A stretch of 64,000 nt of DNA from Clostridiales bacterium. Its GTDB lineage: Bacteria > Bacillota > Clostridia > Oscillospirales > CAG-272. Positions 57,729 to 64,000 of the stretch are shown here, piece by piece (position 1 is the first letter of the stretch; every line of letters starts with the position of its first letter). Location: contig DULN01000010.1 in NCBI GenBank assembly GCA_012840355.1, positions 124,001-188,000 of the forward strand, written 5' to 3'. A program made the position numbers and the translations under genes. Under the pieces are notes generated by a model. It was not told the origin of the DNA. It saw nothing but the letters and a program-made list of their open reading frames with translations, and ran no database searches.

Positions 57729-60450
57729 ACTGACAATCAGCGCGTTCGGGCCGTATGCCGGGCGGGTCGTGCTCGATATGGACAAGCTCGGTGCGGTCGG
57801 GCTTTACCTTATCGCCGGCGACACGGGCGCGGGCAAGACTACGATTTTCGACGCGATTACGTTTGCACTATACGGCGAGCCTAGCGGCAACAGCCGCCAC
57901 CCCAACATGCTGCGCTCGAAATACGCGCAGCCGGGTGTGCCGACCGAAGTCGAGCTAATATTTTCGCATGCGGGCAAAATCTACACCGTAAGGCGCAGCC
58001 TTGAGTACGAAAAGCCGTCTGCGCGCAAAGACGGCACCGTCACCCGCCCTGCCGAGGCGACATTGGTATTGCCCGGCGAGAAGTTAATCACAAAGCCCAA
58101 GGAAGTGACCGCGGCGATATGCGAGATTCTAGGCGTCAACCGCGAGCAGTTTACGCAGGTGGCGATGATAGCGCAGGGCGAGTTCATGCGCCTTTTGACC
58201 GAGGATACCGCGAGCCGCATCGAGGTTTTCAGGCATATATTTAAGACCGAACGCTACCAAAAGCTTCAGGAACGGCTGCGCGCGGACGCGAATGAGCTTT
58301 TCCGCGAGTGTGATATTTTAAGGAAAAGCGTAAAGCAGCAGCTTGACTCCGCCAAGCTCGAAGGCGGCGCGACGCTTTCGGGTTTGCCGCAGGATGAAGC
58401 GGTGGAGCGGCTTGGGGAAGCCGTCAGGCGCGACCGGGAGTTTATAGGCAGGCTCGACGTTACAATAAACGAGATTGACCGGATGCTTGAAGAGGTAAAC
58501 AGCGACATCGGCAGGGCTGAGGAGATAAAGCGGCTCAATGACGCGCTCGATGGGGCGCGCGCCGAGCTAGCAAAGCAGTTGCCCCTGCTTTCGCAGCTTG
58601 AGGCTGAGCTAAAAGCCGAAGAAGCGAAAACCGGCGAGTATGAGCGGATTGGCGCGCGGGTGGCAGCGATTGCCGCCGAGCTGCCGAGGTACTCGGAGCT
58701 TGATGGTTTGCGCGAGGAAATCAAAAAGCGCCGCGCGGAAATCGAAAAGCTTGGCAAGGATTATGCTGATTGCCTTGCGAGGTCAAACTCGGCAGATGCC
58801 GAGCTTGAACGGTTGAAAAAAGAGTATGCGTCGCTGCAGAACGCCGAAGCACTGCGCGAGGCTGCGGCTGCGGCGCTTGAGTTGGCGCGCGCGAGGCTTT
58901 CGGAGCTTGAGGCGCTGGCGAAAGCTGCGGCAGAGTTTGGCGAGCTGAAACAGCAGCTTGATGACGCTCGCAAAAAATACATAAACGCCGCAAAAAAAGC
59001 CGAGAGCCTGCGCGCCGATTATATGGAAAAATACAGGCGATTCCTCGACGCGCAAGCCGGCGTGCTCGCCGGGACGCTAAAAGAAGGCCAGCCATGCCCG
59101 GTCTGCGGCTCGACAGCTCATCCAAACCCAGCGAAGCTCGTAGATGGCGCGCCGTCGGAGGCAGAGCTTGAGGAGGCTAAAGAGGCAGCCGAGCGCGCCG
59201 GTGACGAGGAGCAAAAGGCAAGCTCTGCAGCGGCGCAGCTTTCGGGCATGCACGAGGCAAAAAGCGCCGAGCTTACGGCGCTGTGCGGCAAACTTCTCGG
59301 CGGTGTGCCTGAAAACCCGGCAGAAGCGGCAGGCGCGGCGCTTATAGCATGCAAGGAAGAAATAGAGCGGCAGTCCGGGGCGCTGGAGCAGGCAAAGCAA
59401 AAAATCGCGCGCCGCGAGGAGCTTGAAAAACTAATCGTAGACCGCGAGCGCGAGCGGGTAACGCTCGCGACAAAGATAAGCGAGCTTGAGCGGGCGATAG
59501 CGGCGGCAGACGGCGAGCTTGCTGCGGTGAGAAAGTCGGCGGGCGAGCTTGCGGCGAAGCTTGAGTTTAGCAGCCGCGCCGACGCCGAAAAGGAAATCGC
59601 AAACCTGAGCGAGCAGCGCGCAGCCATGCGCAAGGCGCTTGACGAGGCGCGCAAAAAATACGAGGATTGCAAAGCGAGGATAGACAGCCTAACCGGCGAG
59701 GTGCAAAGCCTCGAGCGCAGGCTAGAGGAGGCGCCGAAACTCGACTACGGCGCGCTGCTTGAAAAGCGCGAGGAGATGCTAAAAAACAAAGAGGCGGTAA
59801 ACAAAGCCAAAAACGAAGCGTCGGCAAGGCTTGCGGCAAACACAGCGGTGCTTGAGGGCATAAAAGAGAAGCTTTCAAAGCTTGCCGAAGCCGAGGAGAA
59901 GCTCATTTGGCAAAAAACGCTCGCCGATACCGCCTGCGGCACGCTTTCGGGCAGGGAGAAGATAATGCTCGAAACTTATGTGCAGGCCGCCTATTTCGAG
60001 CGGGTTCTTGCGCGCGCGAATATCCGGCTACTAAAGATGACGCGAGGGCAGTATGAGCTTGCGAGGCAGTCGGCGGCGAGCAATTTGCGCAGCCAGTCGG
60101 GGCTGGAGCTAGACGTTATCGACCATTACAACGGCACAAGGCGCAGCGTGCGGACGCTTTCGGGTGGAGAGTCGTTCCTCGCGGCGCTGGCGCTTGCGCT
60201 CGGGCTGTCGGACGAGGTGCAGACTGCGGCGGGCGGGATTAAGCTTGACACAATGTTTGTCGACGAAGGTTTCGGCTCGCTAGACGAGGAAACGCTAAAA
60301 CTCGCCATCGACACGCTCGGCGGGCTGGCGAGCACCCAGAGGCTCGTCGGCATCATCTCGCATGTCGCCGAGCTAAAAGAGCGCATAAGCCGGCAAATCG
60401 TTGTGAGAAAAATCCAGGGCGCCGGCAGCAGCGCCGAAATTGTGGTATAA
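57715..60450 (+). CDS. sbcC: Exonuclease subunit SbcC
   Basis: SMC-like ATPase partner of SbcD. Walker [10 protein letters not shown] at about 35-43, a Q-loop, two long coiled-coil arms rich in Ala/Glu/Lys/Leu (about 180-430 and 500-720), a zinc-hook C-P-V-C around residue 463, the ABC signature L-S-G-G-E-S-F and Walker B M-F-V-D-E-G-F-G near the C-terminus. 911 residues from the ATG at 57715, which lies within the end of sbcD (translational coupling). The frame is open 13 codons further upstream. Confidence 0.95.
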   Translation: MRPIKLTISAFGPYAGRVVLDMDKLGAVGLYLIAGDTGAGKTTIFDAITFALYGEPSGNSRHPNMLRSKYAQPGVPTEVELIFSHAGKIYTVRRSLEYEKPSARKDGTVTRPAEATLVLPGEKLITKPKEVTAAICEILGVNREQFTQVAMIAQGEFMRLLTEDTASRIEVFRHIFKTERYQKLQERLRADANELFRECDILRKSVKQQLDSAKLEGGATLSGLPQDEAVERLGEAVRRDREFIGRLDVTINEIDRMLEEVNSDIGRAEEIKRLNDALDGARAELAKQLPLLSQLEAELKAEEAKTGEYERIGARVAAIAAELPRYSELDGLREEIKKRRAEIEKLGKDYADCLARSNSADAELERLKKEYASLQNAEALREAAAAALELARARLSELEALAKAAAEFGELKQQLDDARKKYINAAKKAESLRADYMEKYRRFLDAQAGVLAGTLKEGQPCPVCGSTAHPNPAKLVDGAPSEAELEEAKEAAERAGDEEQKASSAAAQLSGMHEAKSAELTALCGKLLGGVPENPAEAAGAALIACKEEIERQSGALEQAKQKIARREELEKLIVDRERERVTLATKISELERAIAAADGELAAVRKSAGELAAKLEFSSRADAEKEIANLSEQRAAMRKALDEARKKYEDCKARIDSLTGEVQSLERRLEEAPKLDYGALLEKREEMLKNKEAVNKAKNEASARLAANTAVLEGIKEKLSKLAEAEEKLIWQKTLADTACGTLSGREKIMLETYVQAAYFERVLARANIRLLKMTRGQYELARQSAASNLRSQSGLELDVIDHYNGTRRSVRTLSGGESFLAALALALGLSDEVQTAAGGIKLDTMFVDEGFGSLDEETLKLAIDTLGGLASTQRLVGIISHVAELKERISRQIVVRKIQGAGSSAEIVV

Positions 60451-60486
60451 ATAAAGGGGGATACCAAGCGTATCTCCCTTTATTTA
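60447..60486. terminator. Bidirectional terminator between sbcC and the lipoprotein gene
   Basis: Stem AAATAAAGGG-GGATAC / GTATCTCCCTTTATTT overlapping the sbcC stop; AT at the base and GC in the middle allow use in both directions for these convergent genes. Confidence 0.75.
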
Positions 60487-60500
60487 TATAGCTTGCGGTT

Positions 60501-62000
60501 TTACTGAGCCGCTGATTGCCTTGTAAGCAGATCGGCGAATTTCTCGATAAGCTCGTCGAGCTTCGTAGCGGCAGCCTTCTCCCCTTGCGCGTATGCGGAA
60601 GCGAAGTCTGTCTTTTTTGCCGTGAGCAAGTCGCAGAAAGTGGCGCCTAGCATGAAGCCGTTGAGTATGTGGTTATACGCGCAGGCGAACGGCGAGCTAA
60701 TCGAGTCGTGGATAAGGTCGATCATCTTTGCCGCTGTCGCGTCGCTCGCGTATTTAATCTTCAGCGCGTTCTCGTAATACTCCGGCAGGAGTATCTCGGC
60801 GGTCTTGGCGTTCAGCGCCTCAATGCACGTTGTGACAAAATCAAGATCGGGGGTGGTGTTGGGAATGGCGCCGACCTCGGTCGTGTCGTGAGTGGCGGTG
60901 ACATACTCTTTCTGGTCGGTGTCAAGCTTTGGATAGGGGACGTTGCCGATCGGGAAATCGATGTCGCGCATGTTGGCAAGGTCGCCGAGCCTGTTGTAGC
61001 CGACAAACACGGTGTTGCCCGAGCCGAACAGCTTGCGCAAGCCCGCGGAGGACCAGTCGGCGATTGAAGTGGTCACGCCTTCATGGTAGAACAGCTCGTT
61101 CATTTTTTCAAGTATGCGGGTGCTGCGCTCATTGTTGAAGCTGAAGGAGATCGAGTCGCCGTCGCGTCTGACGAACTCGATGCCCGTGCCGATTAGGACC
61201 GGGACCGCCGAGCCCCAAGTGCCGATGCAGGCGAAGCCGTAAAGGTCGCTCTCGGTCATTTTGGTGTCGCCGTCGAGGTCGCGGTAGGTGTCTTTAATCG
61301 TCTCGATCATCTTGTCAATAGTCCATGTGCCGTCGAAAACGTATTTATAGATTGTGTCGCCGTCGCCGTACGCGTCTTTTATTATGTCCTTGTTATAATA
61401 AAGCACGTGGCAGCTTGCGAGTATGTCCATGAAGTAGTCGCCCGCGAGTATGTACATGCCGCCGCGTACTATCATGAGGTCTTCCATGTAATCCTTGTAC
61501 CAGTAGTTGCGGTCAAGGTCAAACCAGCTTGCATTGTAGATATTGTGGAACAGGCCCTCGGCAGAAAGCTCGGCAAGCGAGCGCAGGTCGTTTACAATCA
61601 GGTCATACGCTTCGTCGCCCGCCATAACGAGCGTGCGGAGCTGGGTAGACGCATCGTTGTAGGTATAATACGACGGTGTAAACTCAAGGCTGATGTTGAG
61701 CATTTCCTGGACGGTCATGTTGCGCTTGTAGACGGCGTCGTTGACTATTTCGCCGGTCATCTCGCCGGTGCCGGCAATGAGAAAGTGCGCGTTGGTCGCG
61801 TCGTTTGAGTCTTCGGAGCTGAGCACTCGGAACGCCCGCCCGCCGAAATTGATGTTGTCAAATCTTGTGTCTTCGGTTTCGGCGGGTTCGGTTTCGGCCG
61901 CGGTGTCGCCGCTTCCCGAGGTTTCTGTATTGCCGCTGCAGGACGCAAAAAAAACGAGCATAAGGCTTAGCGCAAGTAGCAAAGACAATAGCCGTTTCAT
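60501..62000 (-). CDS. Extracellular solute-binding lipoprotein, orphan
   Basis: About 499 residues: signal peptide with lipobox F-F-A-S-C (Cys about 21), Thr/Glu/Ser linker, and a family 1 solute-binding fold. It shares G-E-I-V-N-D-A-V-Y-K-R-N-M with the lipoprotein at 41080-42573 and has the hinge block G-T-W-T-I-D-K-M-I-E plus an acidic D-L-D-G-D-T-K-M-T-E-S-D loop like a calcium site. No transporter genes are adjacent; a GH5-like gene lies about 700 bases beyond its start, on the other strand. Two adjacent ATG codons follow GGGGGG; the second (61998-62000) has better spacing. The promoter carries a palindrome over the -35 box. Confidence 0.75.
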   Translation of the reverse strand: MKRLLSLLLALSLMLVFFASCSGNTETSGSGDTAAETEPAETEDTRFDNINFGGRAFRVLSSEDSNDATNAHFLIAGTGEMTGEIVNDAVYKRNMTVQEMLNISLEFTPSYYTYNDASTQLRTLVMAGDEAYDLIVNDLRSLAELSAEGLFHNIYNASWFDLDRNYWYKDYMEDLMIVRGGMYILAGDYFMDILASCHVLYYNKDIIKDAYGDGDTIYKYVFDGTWTIDKMIETIKDTYRDLDGDTKMTESDLYGFACIGTWGSAVPVLIGTGIEFVRRDGDSISFSFNNERSTRILEKMNELFYHEGVTTSIADWSSAGLRKLFGSGNTVFVGYNRLGDLANMRDIDFPIGNVPYPKLDTDQKEYVTATHDTTEVGAIPNTTPDLDFVTTCIEALNAKTAEILLPEYYENALKIKYASDATAAKMIDLIHDSISSPFACAYNHILNGFMLGATFCDLLTAKKTDFASAYAQGEKAAATKLDELIEKFADLLTRQSAAQ

Positions 62001-62048
62001 CATTTTCCCCCCAATATTTCCCCTTTAATATAGCAAGTGGCTATGCTT

Positions 62049-62077
62049 AATATATCATATTGACATAAAAATGTCAA
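62049..62077 (-). promoter_or_regulatory. Promoter of the third solute-binding lipoprotein with palindromic operator
   Basis: Minus strand TTGACA (62072-62077), 17 bases, TATATT (62049-62054). The -35 box is one arm of the perfect inverted repeat TTGACAT-AAAA-ATGTCAA (62060-62077), so a dimeric repressor bound there would block RNA polymerase. Confidence 0.75.
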
Positions 62078-62229
62078 CGTACTATAAAAATTTTGTTTAC
62101 TATAACTGTAGTAATATATAAATCATAGCAACGAAAGGCACGAAAAACACTAAATGGCAAGCTCGTGATGTTACATTATATCCCTATGTTCGCGCGCGCG
62201 TTACTATACGAAAATGCCCGCCCCACGGT

Positions 62230-62270
62230 AAAAAATCCCCCTCGCGGGGAAGGTTATTCCGCGAGGGGGA
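62230..62270 (-). terminator. Terminator after the tautomerase gene
   Basis: Minus-strand stem TCCCCCTCGCGG / CCGCGAGGGGGA (62236-62247 with 62259-62270), then six T. Confidence 0.92.
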
Positions 62271-62278
62271 GATTTCAG

Positions 62279-62473
62279 CTAGCTATTTTTTTGCTTTTCG
62301 GAAAGCAGCTCGCCGCCGACGGAAACGTTGTCCGCCGAGTTTTCGTGGAATACGACGGTAATCGCTTGTTTCGGGATTCCCGTTATCCTGTGCAGCTCGT
62401 CGGTGAGCGCTTTGGCAATCTCTTTTTTCTTTTCGACGTCTTGGCGCAAAATCTCTATCGTGATTACGGGCAT
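62279..62473 (-). CDS. 4-oxalocrotonate tautomerase family protein
   Basis: 64-residue protein of the tautomerase superfamily, with the catalytic Pro that becomes the N-terminus after removal of Met (M-P-V-I-T-I-E). I-T-G-I-P-K-Q-A-I-T-V-V-F-H is the second conserved block. Only the Pro1 catalytic residue and the basic H/R region can be judged; the true substrate of such stand-alone copies in Firmicutes is unknown. AAAGGAG lies eight bases before the ATG, with a promoter at 62522-62550. Confidence 0.9.
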   Translation of the reverse strand: MPVITIEILRQDVEKKKEIAKALTDELHRITGIPKQAITVVFHENSADNVSVGGELLSEKQKNS

Positions 62474-62521
62474 GGAAACATCTCCTTTCCGTATTTTTTT
62501 GGCATACGCCGGTGTGAGAGT

Positions 62522-62550
62522 ATTTTACAAATATGAGACGGTTTTGTCAA
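62522..62550 (-). promoter_or_regulatory. Promoter of the tautomerase gene
   Basis: Minus strand TTGACA (62545-62550), 17 bases, TAAAAT (62522-62527). Confidence 0.82.
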
Positions 62551-62600
62551 CATGGCGGGGCTTTTGCGGGCGAGGAAGCGCTCGAATTTTTATAAAACTA

Positions 62601-62629
62601 TTGCCAAAAATGTTTTTATTTGCTTTAAT
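62601..62629 (+). promoter_or_regulatory. Promoter of the GH5-like gene
   Basis: TTGCCA (62601-62606), 17 bases, TGC-TTTAAT (-10 at 62624-62629). The leader contains a perfect hairpin CCGCCG-TGACT-CGGCGG (62648-62664). Confidence 0.65.
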
Positions 62630-62700
62630 ATTATTAGCAAAATATAACCGCCGTGACTCGGCGGACGCTTGATTATGGAAAGGCAGGTAAGAGATAGTCC

Positions 62701-63726
62701 ATGAAACCGCTTGAAGGCTACTTGCACGGCGCAAATCTCGGACACTGGCTGTCGCAGTACGGGCACAGGGGTTCGGAGGAGTACTGGAGCACCTACATAA
62801 CGAAAAAAGACATCGCCCGTATGGCGGAGTGGGGGATAGACCATGTCCGGCTGCCGGTAGACTACATGTTTTTTGAGACGGACGATGAAAAGCCGATGGT
62901 CTACGACGAATCCCGCCTTGCGTATATCGACAATACCATAGAATGGTGCGGCGAGTATGGGATTAACCTCATTTTGGACCTGCACCATGCGCCGGGGTTT
63001 GTCTTTTTGGGAGGCGAAAAGAACGACCTTTTCACAAACGAGAAAAACCGCGCGCGGTTCCTCGCGATTTGGCGCATGTTCGCCAAGCGTTACAGCGGCA
63101 TAGGCGACAGGCTTATTTTCGAACTTTTAAATGAGCTTGTCTGGGAAAACAGCGACCCGTGGAACGAGCTGTGGCCGGAGGCTTGCGAGGTAATATGGAA
63201 GGAGAGCCCGCACAGGAGGATAATAGTCGGCGGCAACCACTTCAACAGCGCAAGCGAGCTGAAAAACCTTAAGGTCACGCCGGACGAGCGCATAATCTAT
63301 AACTTCCACTTCTATGAGCCGATTTGGTTTACGCATCAGAGCGCGCCGTGGGTTGATTTCTTGCGCGACTACAAGCGCCAGATAGAGTACCCGTTCCGCC
63401 CCGCGGATCACGCCGAGTTCCGCGACGGCGCAATTGTCCGCGCGTACAGCGGGTACGAGGTAGTTGACAAAAAGTATCTCGAGGACAGGCTTAAACCGGT
63501 GGATAAATTCATAGAGGAAACCGGCAAGACCGTCTACTGCGGCGAGTACGGCGTGTTTTTCGTTGCCCCGCGCGAAAGCGCAATCCGTTGGCTTAACGAT
63601 GTCAGCACACTCCTAAAGGAGCGCGGCATCGGACGGGCCGTTTGGAGCTACCGCGGGTTTGCCACTATCACGTCGCCGGATAACAAGACGTGGGACGAAG
63701 AGATGGTAAAGGCAATCGTGATGTAA
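62701..63726 (+). CDS. GH5-like glycoside hydrolase, cytoplasmic
   Basis: 341-residue (beta/alpha)8 glycosidase resembling family GH5 (endoglucanase/exoglucosidase type). The acid/base glutamate is in F-E-L-L-N-E-L and the nucleophile glutamate in V-Y-C-G-E-Y-G-V; W-G-I-D-H-V-R-L-P-V and L-D-L-H-H-A-P-G are typical strand-end blocks. No signal peptide is present (start M-K-P-L-E-G-Y-L-H-G-A-N-L-G), so it acts on sugars taken up into the cell. The leader has only a weak ribosome binding site (AGGTAAGAG about 13 bases away). It ends in a terminator and stands just before sigG. Confidence 0.87.
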   Translation: MKPLEGYLHGANLGHWLSQYGHRGSEEYWSTYITKKDIARMAEWGIDHVRLPVDYMFFETDDEKPMVYDESRLAYIDNTIEWCGEYGINLILDLHHAPGFVFLGGEKNDLFTNEKNRARFLAIWRMFAKRYSGIGDRLIFELLNELVWENSDPWNELWPEACEVIWKESPHRRIIVGGNHFNSASELKNLKVTPDERIIYNFHFYEPIWFTHQSAPWVDFLRDYKRQIEYPFRPADHAEFRDGAIVRAYSGYEVVDKKYLEDRLKPVDKFIEETGKTVYCGEYGVFFVAPRESAIRWLNDVSTLLKERGIGRAVWSYRGFATITSPDNKTWDEEMVKAIVM

Positions 63727-63733
63727 AATTTTA

Positions 63734-63780
63734 AAGGCTGCCGAATATGCGGCAAAAAGCGCGCAGTTCGGCAGCTTTTT
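63734..63780 (+). terminator. Terminator after the GH5-like gene
   Basis: Stem GCTGCCGAA / TTCGGCAGC with a 21-base loop, then five T. Confidence 0.85.
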
Positions 63781-63813
63781 ATATTGCCGATGTTCCGCCC
63801 CAAATTTTACCAT

Positions 63814-63843
63814 GCATAAATAAAACCCACCTCAGGCAATACT
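63814..63843 (+). promoter_or_regulatory. Candidate sigma-F promoter of sigG
   Basis: GCATA (63814-63818), 16 bases, GGCAATACT (63835-63843). This matches the sigma-F type (-35 GYATA, -10 GGNNANAHT) but not the sigma-A type. In Bacillus sigG is transcribed by sigma F in the forespore, so the match is expected biologically. Confidence 0.6.
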
Positions 63844-63884
63844 CATAGCACGATGACTTATTGTGCAGGAGTGTTGCCTGATAA

Positions 63885-64000
63885 ATGTTTTACGGCAAAG
63901 TCGAAATTTGCGGGGTTGACACCTCGAAGCTCAAGACTTTGACCGAGGAGGAGAAACGCGAGCTACTTATAGCTGCGGCTCAAGGCGACAAAGAAGCACG
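63885..64000 (+). CDS. sigG: RNA polymerase sporulation sigma factor SigG, N-terminal part (cut by window edge)
   Basis: First 38 codons of the late forespore sigma factor. The stretch K-V-E-I-C-G-V-D-T-S-K-L is a hallmark of the SigG N-terminus, followed by T-L-T-E-E-E-K-R-E-L-L. A TAA directly precedes the ATG at 63885-63887, which fixes the start; CAGGAG lies about 13 bases upstream. The rest lies beyond the window. It shows that the source organism belongs to a spore-forming lineage. Confidence 0.9.
   Translation, partial: MFYGKVEICGVDTSKLKTLTEEEKRELLIAAAQGDKEA

Noticed and set aside
1..64000. tRNA, rRNA, CRISPR, prophage or transposon
   Set aside because: No cloverleaf-like or rRNA sequence, regularly spaced repeats, integrase, transposase, or terminal inverted repeats were recognised while reading both strands; a dedicated search could still find a missed small RNA.

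Overview
The window reads as chromosomal DNA of a low-copy, spore-forming member of the Firmicutes (Bacillota), most likely class Clostridia and perhaps an uncultured Oscillospirales-type lineage. The evidence is gene order (gdpP-rplI-dnaB-tilS-hpt-ftsH; ecfA1-ecfA2-ecfT-truA; rpsO-pnp), Firmicutes-type families (ClpE, GdpP, DUF951, DUF1836, DUF5711, BadF-type activases), Shine-Dalgarno/sigma-A signals, and the 5' end of sigG, the forespore sigma factor, at the right edge. The taxonomic placement is inferred from gene content only. No rRNA, tRNA, CRISPR array, prophage or insertion sequence was seen.

Layout. 1-6354 (minus): a housekeeping operon gdpP-rplI-dnaB-tilS-hpt-ftsH (ftsH cut by the left edge). 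6668-13560 (plus): mtaB, then purL, a sugar/aminoglycoside-kinase-like gene and a nitroreductase. 13697-20342 (minus): rpsO-pnp, and cysE-cysS followed by a solute-binding lipoprotein. 20514-24955 (minus): a large BadF-type activase protein split into two genes. 25054-40503 (minus): a nearly gap-free series ruvC-ruvA-ruvB-glmM-methyltransferase-ecfA1-ecfA2-ecfT-truA-DUF5711-cvpA-clpE ending in a P-type ATPase homologue whose catalytic motifs are all altered.

40598-54974 is the more accessory part: DUF951, a second solute-binding lipoprotein, a frameshifted small surface-protein gene, a FliB-like Cys-cluster protein, DUF1836, two membrane proteins of unknown function, a discoidin-domain lipoprotein, a hybrid histidine kinase plus REC-PAS-GGDEF*-EAL pair (probable phosphorelay controlling c-di-GMP breakdown), an acyltransferase, a membrane protein and a tandem BFD-like Fe-S protein. 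55015-63726 holds an MFS transporter, a 52-residue membrane peptide, sbcD-sbcC, a third solute-binding lipoprotein, a tautomerase and a cytoplasmic GH5-like glycosidase; sigG starts at 63885.

Most isolated genes have clear sigma-A promoters (TTGACA or TTTACA, 17 bp, TATAAT, often an extended TGC-TATAAT) and GC-rich intrinsic terminators. The most notable observations are the intact but catalytically degenerate P-type ATPase homologue, three genes whose start codon lies at or within a few bases of the predicted transcription start (mtaB, the activase, DUF951), an upstream ORF joined to DUF1836 by an ATGA overlap, a small surface-protein gene with perfect expression signals but a broken frame, and a sigma-F-like promoter in front of sigG.
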